The position numbers and the translations under genes are program-made. From Prochlorococcus sp. AG-409-D14 (GTDB taxonomy: Bacteria; Cyanobacteriota; Cyanobacteriia; PCC-6307; Cyanobiaceae), in NCBI GenBank assembly GCA_003215895.1, contig QCJR01000002.1, positions 94,900 through 158,899 on the forward strand: 64,000 bases of DNA. The letters are read 5' to 3'. This document shows, one piece after another, positions 1 through 10,045 of the stretch. Within the stretch, counting starts at the first letter, position 1. Every line of letters begins with the position of its first letter. The notes under the pieces are model-generated. The model was not told the origin of the DNA. It was given only the letters and a program-made list of their open reading frames with translations, and did not search any database.

Positions 1-167
1 ACCTCCAAAAGATCCACAGAACATTTGCTCTTCTTAAATCTTGACTAAATAACCAACAAAAAGCGAAAATGTTATTTTGTTTTTCGATTACGATTAGGGC
101 TTAATCGATTTAAGAAAAGGAAATCCCTTTTTATTTTATTTCGAGCCTTAACGTGTCACCAATAATC

Positions 168-596
168 ATGGCTGAAAAAAAATCATCTCCCAAGAAGGAA
201 ACTCCAACAGATAAAACTTATGCGATAGTTGAAGCTTCTGGAAAACAGTTTTGGCTTCAAACTAACCGTTATTACGATTTGGACAGATGCCATGCTGAAG
301 TTGATGACATTTTAACTATTGACAAAGTTCTTCTTCATAACGATGGTCAAGATTTAAAGCTTGGAAAACCTTATATAAAAGATGCGAAAGTAGAACTAAA
401 AGTCTTAGAACATAGAAGAGGACCTAAAATAATTGTTTATAAAATGCGTCCAAAGAAAAAAACAAGGAGAAAAAATGGTCACCGTCAAGAACTTACAAGA
501 GTTTTAGTTCAATCAATATCGGTTGGATCAAAATCTAAAAAAACAAAAGAATCTAAAGAAACAAACACCACTGCTAGTAAAGTAGAATCTAAATAA
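168..596 (+). CDS. rplU: 50S ribosomal protein L21
   Basis: Structural protein of the large ribosomal subunit that contacts 23S rRNA. Residues from about 15 on show the L21 pattern: YAIVEASGKQFWL near the N-terminus, then a basic stretch with KMRPKKKTRRKNGHRQ that matches the family's rRNA-binding end. The lysine- and serine-rich tail after about residue 115 is a low-complexity extension. I chose the ATG at 168 (MAEKK) over an in-frame GTG at 153, because the extra five residues have no counterpart in L21. It lies 25 bases before rpmA, the usual L21-L27 pair, so the two are probably co-transcribed. Identification is secure; the start is slightly uncertain. Confidence 0.96.
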   Translation: MAEKKSSPKKETPTDKTYAIVEASGKQFWLQTNRYYDLDRCHAEVDDILTIDKVLLHNDGQDLKLGKPYIKDAKVELKVLEHRRGPKIIVYKMRPKKKTRRKNGHRQELTRVLVQSISVGSKSKKTKESKETNTTASKVESK

Positions 597-621
597 CTTA
601 AATCAAAAGATTACATAAACC

Positions 622-894
622 ATGGCTCATAAGAAAGGTACTGGATCAACCAGGAATGGAAGAGATTCAAACTCAAAAAGACTTGGTGTAAAAGCTTATG
701 GTGGCGAGAAAGTAACTGCTGGATCTATTCTCATTCGTCAAAGAGGTACATCAATTCTTCCAGGAATCAATGTAGGTAAAGGCAAAGATGATACTCTTTT
801 TGCCTTAACTGATGGTTCTGTTCAATTTGAAAGTATTCGTAGAGGCTTAAGAAATAGAAAAAGAATTAATATTTCCCCTGTTAAAGCTGTTTAG
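622..894 (+). CDS. rpmA: 50S ribosomal protein L27
   Basis: Small basic protein of the large subunit whose N-terminal arm reaches toward the peptidyl-transferase centre. The 90-residue product begins [20 protein letters not shown], the characteristic L27 start, followed by [20 protein letters not shown]. Length is normal, and there is no N-terminal extension of the kind that is cleaved in Firmicutes. It follows rplU directly. Its last four bases overlap the 3' end of the convergent methyltransferase gene, so the two transcripts must overlap at their ends. Confidence 0.97.
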   Translation: MAHKKGTGSTRNGRDSNSKRLGVKAYGGEKVTAGSILIRQRGTSILPGINVGKGKDDTLFALTDGSVQFESIRRGLRNRKRINISPVKAV

Positions 895-1664
895 TTTATC
901 CTTTTTAATGGCTTGTAAGCGCGAGCAGTAATTAAAAAAGGATGAAAAACTTCTAAGTAGTTTGCTTGTAATGCAGAAAAGAAGTTCTCAATCAGACTAG
1001 GATCATCAAAGTGAAAAGGATATTCTCCGTTTTTTCCTTTATAAAAATACCAATTCATTAGAGCTATTCCCTTAGGAGAAAGCTTCTCCAAAAATATATT
1101 TAATTGTTTTGCTGGATCAGGAAGATGTTCAAGGACATCCAAGCAAACAAGAGAATCAAAAATCACATCAGATGTGCTTTCTAAATCTCTAAAAACCGAA
1201 ATCTTATTTTCGATTCCCAATTCCCTAGACCTGTGTTGTACAAAACTTCTATTTTGAGGGTTAAGGTCCACAAACCAAACATGTTCAACATCTTGCAAAA
1301 ACGAGGCAGCCAGAGCGTGCGTACCAATACCTCCACCAAAATCTAAAACTTTTCCAGAAGCAAATTTTTGTTGTAGACGAAGCGTGTCAGCTATGTAATT
1401 AGAACTGTTTAAATGCCAAGATGCTAGATCTATTAAATGAGCATCTCCAACTTTTTCTTCGTAAAAATCGCCTGCATTGTTCTCAGTAAGTGCACCTGGA
1501 TGTAGAGCTGCCAAATCATCAACACCGTTTATTAACCTTTGATCTAATTGATCATTATTTATATGAAGGAACTCAATAAGATGTTTTTTTAAATTAAAGC
1601 CATCTTTAAGGAATCTGGAAATACTTAGATCTAAATTGGTCATATTATTTCGCTCACTGAACAC
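891..1664 (-). CDS. class I SAM-dependent methyltransferase
   Basis: A probable methyltransferase of 257 residues; the substrate cannot be told. The glycine-rich motif [15 protein letters not shown] lies around residue 107, an acidic motif II region ([11 protein letters not shown]) around 132, and [13 protein letters not shown] around 170, as in Rossmann-fold methyltransferases. Residues 1-90 form a separate helical-looking N-terminal part without a motif I recognise. It overlaps rpmA tail to tail by 4 bases. About 75 bases separate its start from truB on the other strand, so that gap should hold divergent promoters. Confidence 0.8.
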   Translation of the reverse strand: MFSERNNMTNLDLSISRFLKDGFNLKKHLIEFLHINNDQLDQRLINGVDDLAALHPGALTENNAGDFYEEKVGDAHLIDLASWHLNSSNYIADTLRLQQKFASGKVLDFGGGIGTHALAASFLQDVEHVWFVDLNPQNRSFVQHRSRELGIENKISVFRDLESTSDVIFDSLVCLDVLEHLPDPAKQLNIFLEKLSPKGIALMNWYFYKGKNGEYPFHFDDPSLIENFFSALQANYLEVFHPFLITARAYKPLKRIN

Positions 1665-1739
1665 TCTGAGTTATAACTTTAAATGCTCAGGGCAACTTGA
1701 ACAATCTTTTCATGTGAGTCTCAACCTACAATATTAATT

Positions 1740-2684
1740 TTGGAAAAGCCTTTTGGATTTGTTGTCATTGATAAGCCTGCTGGGCTTAGTTCTCATGATT
1801 GCGTAAATAGACTTCGAAAAGTATTTGGTATTAAAAAGATTGGACATAGTGGAACTCTAGACCCCTCAGTTACTGGGGTACTTCCAATAGCGATAGGGGA
1901 TGCGACAAGATTAATCTCTTATTTACAAGGTTCTAAAGCCTATACAGGAATCATCCAGCTAGGTAGCACTACAAATACTGATGATATGCAAGGAGAAATC
2001 TTAGAATCTAAAATTTGGCCATTAATTAGCGAAAATGATATCAATTATCTACTAGAAAATTTCAGAGGCGAGATATTACAAAAACCGCCCATTTTTTCTA
2101 GCGTTCACGTTAAAGGAGAAAGAGCTTATAAGAAAGCCAGAAAAGGAGAAAAATTTGATTTAAAGCCTAAAAAAGTGACTATAAATAAATTAAATTTAAT
2201 AAGTTGGTCTCAAAGTAAAGGTGAGTTATTAATTGACGTCGACTGTTCAACAGGAACCTACATTAGATCCTTGGCTAGAGACATTGGAGCTAATATTGGA
2301 TGCGGTGGTCACTTAAAAAAATTACGCCGTACAAAAGCTTATAATTTCAACGAAAATGATTCCATATTACTTCCTGAGAAATCAGAGTTTTACCAAGAAA
2401 AAAATAGACCTAAAGTACTAAACCCAACTATATTTTTTAAACATCTTTCTTCTTTTAAATTAATTTCTGAAGAAGAAATAATTAGTTGGAGATCAGGGAG
2501 AAAGATATGTTTTCAGAATAATATTAAACGTCTAAAGTTAGGCCAATATAATAAGGTTGAAGATAGTATCTTTGATAATAAAAATATATTAGTTCTGGAT
2601 AAAAAGGAGAAAATCCTAGGCATAGCAGAACTAGGCGAAGATTTTGAAATTAAACCTAGGGTTGTTTTTAATGCAATTGGTTGA
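1740..2684 (+). CDS. truB: tRNA pseudouridine(55) synthase TruB
   Basis: Isomerises uridine 55 to pseudouridine in the T-loop of tRNAs. The protein opens with GFVVIDKPAGLSSHD, and the catalytic aspartate sits in GHSGTLDPSVTGVLP at about residue 43. The RNA-contacting TGTYIRSLARDIG motif is near residue 177. At 314 residues it is family length. The reading frame opens with a TTG at 1740, and no in-frame ATG precedes the conserved N-terminus, so TTG is the likely start. A long inverted repeat follows the stop codon. Confidence 0.95.
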   Translation: MEKPFGFVVIDKPAGLSSHDCVNRLRKVFGIKKIGHSGTLDPSVTGVLPIAIGDATRLISYLQGSKAYTGIIQLGSTTNTDDMQGEILESKIWPLISENDINYLLENFRGEILQKPPIFSSVHVKGERAYKKARKGEKFDLKPKKVTINKLNLISWSQSKGELLIDVDCSTGTYIRSLARDIGANIGCGGHLKKLRRTKAYNFNENDSILLPEKSEFYQEKNRPKVLNPTIFFKHLSSFKLISEEEIISWRSGRKICFQNNIKRLKLGQYNKVEDSIFDNKNILVLDKKEKILGIAELGEDFEIKPRVVFNAIG

Positions 2685-2694
2685 AACCATTAAT

Positions 2695-2730
2695 CTAAAC
2701 CTTATAGTAATTTATAACTATAAGGTTTAG
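2695..2730. terminator. inverted repeat between convergent genes
   Basis: A perfect 14-base inverted repeat (arms 2695-2708 and 2717-2730, 8-base loop) lies between the convergent truB and SpoIID-like genes and overlaps the stop codon of the latter. It is AT-rich and lacks a clear U-tract, so a role as a two-way terminator or mRNA 3'-end stabiliser is inferred from position and symmetry. Confidence 0.5.
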
Positions 2731-3947
2731 TAATACGCTCTTATTTGAACTCCAGTATAATAATGATTTAGAATTTCACGAAAACTTACTCCTCTTTCCG
2801 CCATAGATTTAGCCCCCCATTGACTCATCCCCACCCCATGACCAGCACCGTAACCATTCACTAATAGGAAATAATCTTTTGGAATTGGTGGGAGAGGTTG
2901 AGGTGAAAAATCTTCAAATATTTTATTATCAGAATCCAATTTATTTTCTAGCTTAATTTGATTAAACTTCAAATGAAGATCAAATTTAGTACTAAGCAAT
3001 TGTAATTTTTTTCTTAAGTATTTTCCAGATACAAACTTATCCCCATTGGTTCCATAAAGTCTAATTTTTAAAACTCTTCCAGTATTACTTTTATTAATAA
3101 TTTGAATACTATTTATTCCACCCAAATCAGGAAATAATCCTTCCAAATCTTCAGAAGTAAATTTATTCGTCCAATTGTAATTAGCACTTTTCTGATCATA
3201 GTCAATAACACTTTTCAAATAAGGCAATTGATACTTCCAAACTTGACCACTATTCTCAGTTCTGCCGCCAGAACTACTATGAAAGACAGCTTCTATAAGC
3301 TCATTCTGATAAAATAGAGCAAGCCTGCTTGTACTTCTAACTGCTCTATTTATTTTTTCTGTTTCAGATTCAAGCCCCAAATAAACCTGACTATCTTGTG
3401 TTGAATGAAGGTCAAATAATTTATTACTATCTAATAGTTTTAAGGCATAAGTCCTGGCTGCTATTGCTTGAGCTTGAAGTGCTGCAAGTGGAAATTCTTT
3501 TGGCATTTCACTGCCAACAACACTTTTCAAATATTTCTCTAATTTTAAATAATTTATTATATTTAACTTTTTATCATTCAATGAAACTCTTAATTCTCCA
3601 GCATATCTTCTATTCTTAAACCAGATCCCTCTTTTATCACCATTTCTAATAATTAAGTTAAAATCATCTGGTAATTCAAACCATTTATTTAAGTTATTGT
3701 TAATTGAATATTGAACCTTGTTATTTTCATAAACTAAATTTAAAGTTTTAATTCTTCTATGATTAGAGGAAATACCTTGAACAAAAATATTTTCAACACT
3801 ATCTGCTCTAAATTTTGCCTTATTTTCATTAGCTATCAAAACACGCATTATTGGCTCTTTTGCCGCAATTGCCTTTGATGGAGAGATCAAAAATATAGTT
3901 GTAAAGATTATTGCCCATCCATATTTTCTTTTGGGTGATGTGCTCAC
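2727..3947 (-). CDS. SpoIID/LytB domain protein
   Basis: An exported protein of the SpoIID/LytB family; SpoIID of Bacillus is a peptidoglycan lytic transglycosylase. The first ~29 residues (basic MSTSPKRK, then a hydrophobic run ending in AIAA) form a signal peptide. The family core begins near residue 125 (YLKSVVGSEMPKEFPLAALQAQAIAARTYAL). It ends with the diagnostic GYGAGHGVGMSQWGAKSMA and the HYYTG block close to the C-terminus. At 406 residues it is normal for cyanobacterial members. A role in cell-wall remodelling is inferred from the family; the organism does not sporulate. It stands alone, convergent with truB. Confidence 0.88.
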   Translation of the reverse strand: MSTSPKRKYGWAIIFTTIFLISPSKAIAAKEPIMRVLIANENKAKFRADSVENIFVQGISSNHRRIKTLNLVYENNKVQYSINNNLNKWFELPDDFNLIIRNGDKRGIWFKNRRYAGELRVSLNDKKLNIINYLKLEKYLKSVVGSEMPKEFPLAALQAQAIAARTYALKLLDSNKLFDLHSTQDSQVYLGLESETEKINRAVRSTSRLALFYQNELIEAVFHSSSGGRTENSGQVWKYQLPYLKSVIDYDQKSANYNWTNKFTSEDLEGLFPDLGGINSIQIINKSNTGRVLKIRLYGTNGDKFVSGKYLRKKLQLLSTKFDLHLKFNQIKLENKLDSDNKIFEDFSPQPLPPIPKDYFLLVNGYGAGHGVGMSQWGAKSMAERGVSFREILNHYYTGVQIRAYY

Positions 3948-4045
3948 AATAAAAATTGGATTTAAGTACTAATTTTGCCTATAAGAAAGAAGATCCACCA
4001 GTGGTCAAAGCTGTGAAAGGCACCATGTCTTAAAAGGGGAAAAAC

Positions 4046-5002
4046 TTGCAAGTCACTTTTCTAGGAACAAGTTCAGGAGTTCCAACTCTTACTAGGAACG
4101 TATCAGCGATGGTTCTAAAGCCTCCACAAAGGTCAGAATTGTGGTTGTTTGATTGTGGCGAAGGTACACAGCACCAATTCATAAGAAGCAATCTTAAGTT
4201 ATCTCAAATCAAAAAAATATTCATTACACATATGCATGGGGATCATATTTATGGTCTACCTGGACTTCTAGCAAGTATTGGATTAGCAGGCAGCAGCTCT
4301 GGCATCGAGCTATACGGGCCAGCTCCTCTTAAAAACTTTATTGATTCTTGCTTGTATAACAGTTCAAGCAGATTGGCTTACTCTCTAAAATTCCATAAGG
4401 TTGAAAATGCTGCCATTAATCAAGAAATTTTGTTTGAAGATTTCGATTTAGAAGTCAAAACTGCTCCACTAAAGCATCGAATACCATCTTTTGCTTACAG
4501 AGTGAATCAAAAAACTAGACTAGGTAGATTCGATATAGAAAAAGCAAAGTCAAAAGAAATACCTCCTGGTCCAATTTATGCGGCCCTGCAGAGAGGGGAG
4601 GAAGTTAAATTAGGAGATGGTCGCATCTTTTCTGGGAAAGACTTCTGCGGTCCTCCTCGAGCCGGCTTAAGCATGGTTTATTGCACAGATACTGTATATA
4701 CAGAATCCGCAATTGAAATTTCTAGAGAAGCCGATCTATTAATTCATGAAGCCACATACTCACATAAGGAGACCGATATGGCCTATCAACGCGGGCATTC
4801 AACTGCCACAATGGCTGCTGAAATTGCTGAGAAAGCAAACGTAAAACAATTAATTTTGACTCATTTGAGCCCGAGATATACCCCCGGGAACGAAACAAGT
4901 CCAATTGATTTGCTTAATGAAGCAAAAGCAATTTTTGAAAATACCCAGTTAGCAAAAGACTTTTTGCAAATTGATATAAAGAAACGCTGCAACAGTTCTT
5001 GA
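4046..5002 (+). CDS. rnz: ribonuclease Z
   Basis: Zinc endonuclease that trims the 3' trailer of tRNA precursors. The metallo-beta-lactamase signature is [17 protein letters not shown] at about residue 59, and further metal ligands lie in LSMVYCTDT and in the C-terminal [10 protein letters not shown]-terminal [14 protein letters not shown] is typical of tRNase Z short forms, and 318 residues fits. The frame opens at a TTG preceded by AAAAGGGGA, which serves as the ribosome site, and no ATG occurs before the conserved start. The pentapeptide protein follows 74 bases later. Confidence 0.95.
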   Translation: MQVTFLGTSSGVPTLTRNVSAMVLKPPQRSELWLFDCGEGTQHQFIRSNLKLSQIKKIFITHMHGDHIYGLPGLLASIGLAGSSSGIELYGPAPLKNFIDSCLYNSSSRLAYSLKFHKVENAAINQEILFEDFDLEVKTAPLKHRIPSFAYRVNQKTRLGRFDIEKAKSKEIPPGPIYAALQRGEEVKLGDGRIFSGKDFCGPPRAGLSMVYCTDTVYTESAIEISREADLLIHEATYSHKETDMAYQRGHSTATMAAEIAEKANVKQLILTHLSPRYTPGNETSPIDLLNEAKAIFENTQLAKDFLQIDIKKRCNSS

Positions 5003-5076
5003 TCCCTTGCCTATGAAATGCCACTACATGAAACAATGGTCGAGTTTGGTGCTTCCGTCAATCGCTGGCGTTATTA

Positions 5077-5625
5077 ATGGATTCTTTTATTTCTTCTCTT
5101 AAACGGTCCCTTACAAGACTATTTGTTTTGATACCTGTGCTTGTAAGTCTCATTATTAGTCCTCTTTCTGTAAGTGCCCTGTATCCCAGCGATCCTTCAT
5201 CAGTGGAGAGCTTAGATACAAGCTTGGCTGGTAAGGACTTACAAAATACAGAGTATGTTAAATACGACTTATCAGGAAAAGATCTTGGTGGGGCGAATTT
5301 CACTGGGGCTTATTTCAGTGTCTCAACTTTGAAGGACTCTGATCTAACGGGCGCAAACATGACTAATGTCATTGCCTATGCAACAAGGTTTGATAATGCG
5401 AACCTCACAAATGTAAAACTGACTGGTGCAGAGTTACTTAAGAGTGTTTTTGATGGTGTAACCATTGATGGCGCTGACTTTACTGATGCTGTATTAGATA
5501 GAAGTCAACAAAAGAATCTTTGTAAAGTAGCTACTGGAAGCACAGCCGAAAGTCTCGGTTGTAGCACTACAGCCGCTGGATATGTGCCTGCGACCAAAGG
5601 TCAAGGCTTCAACCCAGGTACTTAA
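5077..5625 (+). CDS. pentapeptide repeat protein, exported (probably lumenal)
   Basis: A 182-residue exported protein. A basic, hydrophobic leader of about 34 residues (ending near VSAL) suggests Sec export to the thylakoid lumen or periplasm. From about residue 65 the chain follows the A(D/N)LxX pentapeptide pattern (LGGANFTGAYFSVSTLKDSDLTGANM...), which predicts a right-handed quadrilateral beta-helix. The C-terminal 40 residues hold two cysteines (NLCKVATG and LGCSTTA) that could pair after export. Such proteins are common in the cyanobacterial lumen but mostly have no known function. A strong terminator follows at 5644. Confidence 0.85.
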   Translation: MDSFISSLKRSLTRLFVLIPVLVSLIISPLSVSALYPSDPSSVESLDTSLAGKDLQNTEYVKYDLSGKDLGGANFTGAYFSVSTLKDSDLTGANMTNVIAYATRFDNANLTNVKLTGAELLKSVFDGVTIDGADFTDAVLDRSQQKNLCKVATGSTAESLGCSTTAAGYVPATKGQGFNPGT

Positions 5626-5643
5626 ATTTATCGAAAATTTAAC

Positions 5644-5684
5644 AACCAATAAAAAAGGGGCCAATGGCCCCTTTTTTATTGGTT
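5644..5684. terminator. bidirectional rho-independent terminator
   Basis: Perfect 19-base arms around a 3-base loop (AAT). The GC core GGGGCC/GGCCCC is flanked by A6 on one side and T6 on the other, so it can terminate both the pentapeptide gene (+) and the small membrane protein gene (-) that converge here. Confidence 0.92.
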
Positions 5685-5699
5685 AAGAACTAACTTTTT

Positions 5700-5891
5700 T
5701 CACTTTGTGATTAGGAAGAAAGCCGCTGCAGCTCCACCAACCGCAAACATAGGCAACCCAACTAACAAATGTGAGGTCCCAAAGCCAAAGCCTTTTTGGC
5801 GCAATATAAAATAACCAACTCCTGCGGCTCCAGCAGCCAAAGGAATAGCAGCAGTAGCAGCAGAAGCAACAGCGTGATAGTCGAAGTTCAT
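5700..5891 (-). CDS. small membrane protein
   Basis: A 63-residue protein with two hydrophobic segments: roughly residues 10-30 (Ala/Gly-rich, AAIPLAAGAAGVGYFIL) and 43-62 (LLVGLPMFAVGGAAAAFFLI), joined by a short RQKGFGFG loop. This predicts a two-helix hairpin with a charged turn. I do not recognise a named family. The shared terminator at its 3' end and the ATG start support a real gene. Function unknown. Confidence 0.7.
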   Translation of the reverse strand: MNFDYHAVASAATAAIPLAAGAAGVGYFILRQKGFGFGTSHLLVGLPMFAVGGAAAAFFLITK

Positions 5892-6009
5892 CCCTGTGTT
5901 GAAATTTAATTAATTCAATTATCCTTCAAATTTGAAAAATGGTATGAACTTATGCCTGAAATGCTTCATATCTTCATCACTTTAAATCCAAAAAGAATTT
6001 TCAATTGTT

Positions 6010-6405
6010 CTAAATTCTTGCCACTTGAGGCGCAATATTTGAACTATCTCTAGAACGAGGATGTTTGCTATACCACCATTCCTGAATATTTGAATCTAAA
6101 CGACTAGAAAACAACGTCAAAATTGTTTTTGTTGGTTTCACTCCCGGTTGGATAATCTCAACAGAATATGATGGACATTTTTGTGCGGCAATATCAGCAA
6201 CCAATCTTTTCCCAATTCTTTTCCAACTAGGCTCCTTACTTCGCCATGAAAGCCTGCAGCAAGGCCAAGGTAATTCCTCACGGTCATAGAGACGACAACA
6301 TGGGCCCAAAACCCTAAAACTAAATTGGCCTCCAATACTTGAGTGAATAGAGCCATGATCTAAAAGACCTTGAACTTTATTAGTTGGCAAAGCTTCTGAA
6401 ATCAA
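6010..6405 (-). CDS. hypothetical protein, Cys- and Trp-rich
   Basis: A 131-residue soluble protein without a recognised domain. It contains two Cys-Cys pairs within the first half (GPCCRLYDREELPWPCCRLSW, residues ~34-54), then a possible catalytic or structural segment KCPSYSVEIIQPGVKPT near residue 78, and a Trp-Trp near the end. The frame opens with TTG. A second open frame (72 codons) exists inside on the same strand, but its composition is poorer and I treat it as spurious. It precedes nothing obvious, as the next gene on the strand is 118 bases away. Function unknown. Confidence 0.6.
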   Translation of the reverse strand: MISEALPTNKVQGLLDHGSIHSSIGGQFSFRVLGPCCRLYDREELPWPCCRLSWRSKEPSWKRIGKRLVADIAAQKCPSYSVEIIQPGVKPTKTILTLFSSRLDSNIQEWWYSKHPRSRDSSNIAPQVARI

Positions 6406-6514
6406 TTAATCCCTAAATAATTTTATTTGCGCCCATGAGCACATAAACCAGAGGTTGGCGAGAAAGGAGATCTTTGGCAAGCAAAACTATGAAAATCTGG
6501 CGAAAAAATTAATA

Positions 6515-6835
<321 letters not shown>

Positions 6836-6850
6836 TTAGAGTTTTTTAAA

Positions 6851-7786
6851 TTAAGTTAAAGCAAGAGTCAATACCATTAAGGCCCATTGATCCTTTATTT
6901 TGATTTCAAGAACTTGCCAACCAAGTTTTAAAAAAAATTCTCGAAGTTCTTCAATCTGCTCAACTAATAAACCAGACAAAATAACTTTACCTTTGTGACC
7001 AATAATTTTTTCGAAATCTGGTCCTATTAATTTTATGACAGGTGCAAGAATATTGCAGAGGATCAAGTCAATTTTTTTTCTCGGCATATTCGCCTCAACT
7101 TCTTCGGTAGAGCCAAGAAAAACATTTAAGAGATTTTCAGAAAAATCGTTTAAGGCAGAATTAATTTTGGTGGCTGATATTGCTAAAGAATCAGTATCAA
7201 CGGAGAAAGTACTCTTGGCTCCTAATTTTAATGCCGTTAAAGATAGTATTCCGCTTCCACAACCTATATCAGCAATTACTTGACCTAATGGAGGATTATC
7301 ATCCAATGCTTCAATACATAACCTCGTAGAAGGATGGCTACCAGTTCCAAAAGCGCTTCCAGGATCTAAACGAATAACTTTTCGCTCTAAAAATTTTTCA
7401 GGTACATCTAACCACGCCGGCAAAATTAAAATTGATTTACCTACGGGATCTGGTTTCCAACTTTTTTTCCAACTTAAGCTCCAATCTTCATCTTTTACTT
7501 GAATCCATTTGCAAGGAGTCAACGTCAAGCCGAAAGTTTTTGCTAACGAGATTAATGATTGTACTAGTGTCTCTTGCTCTCTGACTGAGCACTCATTCAA
7601 CGGAAGCCATATAAATAAGGTTTTAGTGAAGTGTTCATTTGGATCATGCTCAAAAGAAAATCTATGAATTTCTAAATTGCTCAGGAGCCAATAAATAGAA
7701 TCTTCTAGCTCTACTGGAAATTCCTGCTCCAATCTCAACCAAGGGAACTGGGAGTTGTGTAAATCTATAGTTTTTGCAACCAACAA
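6851..7786 (-). CDS. prmA: ribosomal protein L11 methyltransferase
   Basis: Methylates ribosomal protein L11 using SAM. The PrmA hallmark IRLDPGSAFGTGSHPSTRLC is at about residue 138, followed by the SAM motif VIADIGCGSGILSLTALKLGA around 170 and LCNILAPVI near 245. Residues 1-125 correspond to the substrate-binding N-terminal domain. At 311 residues it is normal length. Its start sits just after the serA stop codon (1-base gap), so the two are one transcription unit, serA first. Confidence 0.95.
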   Translation of the reverse strand: MLVAKTIDLHNSQFPWLRLEQEFPVELEDSIYWLLSNLEIHRFSFEHDPNEHFTKTLFIWLPLNECSVREQETLVQSLISLAKTFGLTLTPCKWIQVKDEDWSLSWKKSWKPDPVGKSILILPAWLDVPEKFLERKVIRLDPGSAFGTGSHPSTRLCIEALDDNPPLGQVIADIGCGSGILSLTALKLGAKSTFSVDTDSLAISATKINSALNDFSENLLNVFLGSTEEVEANMPRKKIDLILCNILAPVIKLIGPDFEKIIGHKGKVILSGLLVEQIEELREFFLKLGWQVLEIKIKDQWALMVLTLALT

Positions 7787-7787
7787 T

Positions 7788-9374
7788 TTATAAAGTCACA
7801 GAATGTGCCTCGTTGATTCCTTGCATTGAAAGAATAGATACTAACAATTCAGACGGAATAGGATCATCGATACTTAAAACCATAACGGCCTCGCCTCTTA
7901 CAATCCTTCTTCCTACTTGCATTGAAGCAATATTCACATTGTGTTTTCCTAGAAGTGAACCTATCTGACCAATTATTCCAGGCATATCCCTGTGCCTTGT
8001 AAAAAGCATATGTCTACTTGGCACAAAATTTATTGGGTACTCATCAATACTTGTAATGCCAAGATCGCCATCACCAAAAACTGTCCCAGAAACGCTATGT
8101 CCACCTTTGTCGCTAAAACTATCCAATTGCAAAGAGCCTCGGGCAAACTCTGGGCTCAACTCATCCTGAATTTCGACGACATCAATACCACGACCTTTGG
8201 CTTCCAATGAAGCATTTACATAATTAATTTTATCTCCCAATGCATTTGTAAGTAATCCCTTCAAAGTGGCAATAACTAAAGGCTGAGATGGATGTTGAGC
8301 AAATTCTCCTTGCAGACGTACTTCTAATTTTTGAATCTGTCCCCCTGAAATTTGACTGACTAATAATCCCAATGTCTCGGCTAATTTTAAATGTGGTTTA
8401 AGACTATCCATTATCTCTGCACTAAGACCTGGAATATTTACAGCGCTGCGTGCTGGCAAACCTAAAAGAACATCTCTAATTTGTTCTGCAACATCAATAG
8501 CTACATTTTGTTGAGCCTCAACAGTTGAAGCTCCAAGATGAGGAGTAAGTACCAATCCTTTTTTTACGGCACGTAGTGGGGAATTTTCAGCTAAAGGTTC
8601 TTTAGCATAAACATCGATTGCAGCACCTTTAATAACATTTTCTTCTAATGCTTGAGCTAAATCATTTTCATTGATAATACCGCCCCTTGCACAATTAACT
8701 AATCTTGCAGTTGATTTCATTTTTCTAAGAAGGTCAATATCAACTAAATTCTCTGTTTCAGAGGTCCTTGGTAGATGAAGGGTTACATAATCTGATTCTT
8801 TGAACAACGCATCAATATCACTTAATCGAACCTGCATTTGCTGAGCTCTTTCAATGGAAACAAAAGGATCAAACCCAATGACTTCCATACCCATCGCATT
8901 CGCAACTTTGGCGACATGAGATCCTATCTTGCCAAGTCCAACTACTCCTAAAGTTTTCTTAAAAAGCTCATTCCCTACATATTTCTTCCGATCCCAACCA
9001 CCAGAAAACATACTTGCATGAGCTTGAGGAATATTTCTAGATAATGCAAGAATCATTGCTAGAGCATGCTCAGCTGCCGCAATAGTGTTCCCCCCTGGAG
9101 AATTAACAACTAATACCCCCTTCCTAGTAGCGGATGGTACATCAACATTATCAACGCCAACTCCAGCTCTACCAATGATTCTCAGTTTCTTCGCCTCAGA
9201 AATAACATCCGAGGTAACTTGAGTTCCAGAACGGATCATTAACCCGTCATAGTCACAGATTATATTCTTTAATTGATCTATCGAAAGACCTATTTTTTGG
9301 TCAACTTGAGCAACCTGAGTAAGAATATCAATACCTGCTTGATCAATGGGATCAGAAACAAGAACTTTCGTCAT
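7788..9374 (-). CDS. serA: D-3-phosphoglycerate dehydrogenase
   Basis: Catalyses the first step of serine synthesis, oxidising 3-phosphoglycerate with NAD. The NAD-binding GVVGLGKIGSHVAKVANAMG is at about residue 143, and catalytic-region motifs RIIGRAGVGVDNVDV and LTPHLGASTVEAQ are present. A middle intervening domain (about 315-445) and a C-terminal ACT domain (HRDMPGIIGQIGSLLGKHNVNIASMQVGR, from about 458) make it the long form, and 528 residues fits. ACT domains in this family often give serine feedback control; whether this one does is not visible. It leads a serA-prmA unit. Confidence 0.97.
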   Translation of the reverse strand: MTKVLVSDPIDQAGIDILTQVAQVDQKIGLSIDQLKNIICDYDGLMIRSGTQVTSDVISEAKKLRIIGRAGVGVDNVDVPSATRKGVLVVNSPGGNTIAAAEHALAMILALSRNIPQAHASMFSGGWDRKKYVGNELFKKTLGVVGLGKIGSHVAKVANAMGMEVIGFDPFVSIERAQQMQVRLSDIDALFKESDYVTLHLPRTSETENLVDIDLLRKMKSTARLVNCARGGIINENDLAQALEENVIKGAAIDVYAKEPLAENSPLRAVKKGLVLTPHLGASTVEAQQNVAIDVAEQIRDVLLGLPARSAVNIPGLSAEIMDSLKPHLKLAETLGLLVSQISGGQIQKLEVRLQGEFAQHPSQPLVIATLKGLLTNALGDKINYVNASLEAKGRGIDVVEIQDELSPEFARGSLQLDSFSDKGGHSVSGTVFGDGDLGITSIDEYPINFVPSRHMLFTRHRDMPGIIGQIGSLLGKHNVNIASMQVGRRIVRGEAVMVLSIDDPIPSELLVSILSMQGINEAHSVTL

Positions 9375-9478
9375 TAAAGGCGATAAACGTGCCGAACTGA
9401 ACTTTAGTGATCTATTTGCCGCTGACCAGAATTATGTTGAGCAGGATTGAAAATCCAAACATTTCAAGGAGTTAATTA

Positions 9479-10045
9479 GTGTCCACATTTGTCATCATCT
9501 TAAAAGAAAAGAAACCAGCAAAAGAGTTGATACTCAGATTGAGAGAGGCTCAAACACCTATCCTTAATTGCGATCTTGTAGAACCATTGAATAACAAATC
9601 TGACCATGAGAATTCAAATTCAGACAAATCAGAGGAAATATTTGTCAATCAATCAAATTTTAATAATATCAAGCTTTTGAATCCAGCTCTTGCTCGAAAA
9701 GATCGCCAAAAGACTTTAGCGACATGGTTAATACCCTTTGGTTTTATTGCAGGCCTAAGTTTTTCTCAAATGACCGATCTGAAGACATTTGCAGAAATGG
9801 GATTTCCAAATCAGTTAGAGAAGCTTTTAGGTGGCCTCATTGGAATGGTTTCAGGAGCACTTGGAAGTTTTTTTTCAGCTGGGGGTATTAACCAAGAAAC
9901 AGTTGATGATTTGCGAGCTATTCGAAAAAAAAGTGAAGAAGGTTTTTGGCTGTTAATTTTGGAAATACCAATAGAGATAGAACCTCCTTGGTTAATTCTA
10001 AAAGAAATAGACATCCAAGAAATAATAACAATAGGAAAAGAATAA
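9479..10045 (+). CDS. hypothetical cyanobacterial protein with a hydrophobic hairpin
   Basis: A 188-residue protein that I cannot name. An N-terminal half with mixed charge (MSTFVIILKEKKPAKELIL...) is followed by a hydrophobic, glycine-rich part. That part has WLIPFGFIAGLSFSQM (about 81-96) and LLGGLIGMVSGALGSFFSAGG (about 115-135), which could be a membrane hairpin like those in glycine-zipper proteins. The C-terminal block (GFWLLILEIPIEIEPPWLILKEI) is again soluble. The GTG at 9479 overlaps no neighbour and has AAGGAG about 12 bases upstream. It is divergent from serA. Confidence 0.65.
   Translation: MSTFVIILKEKKPAKELILRLREAQTPILNCDLVEPLNNKSDHENSNSDKSEEIFVNQSNFNNIKLLNPALARKDRQKTLATWLIPFGFIAGLSFSQMTDLKTFAEMGFPNQLEKLLGGLIGMVSGALGSFFSAGGINQETVDDLRAIRKKSEEGFWLLILEIPIEIEPPWLILKEIDIQEIITIGKE

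Noticed and set aside
1..24. Possible start of a - strand gene at the window edge (MFCGSF...)
   Set aside because: Only eight codons are visible; nothing can be concluded about a gene.
3398..3619. Antisense frame within the SpoIID-like gene
   Set aside because: Leu/Ile-rich shadow of the coding strand, no ribosome site.
6138..6356. Second open frame inside the Cys-rich hypothetical gene
   Set aside because: Same strand, different frame, entirely contained; the outer frame has the more protein-like motifs.
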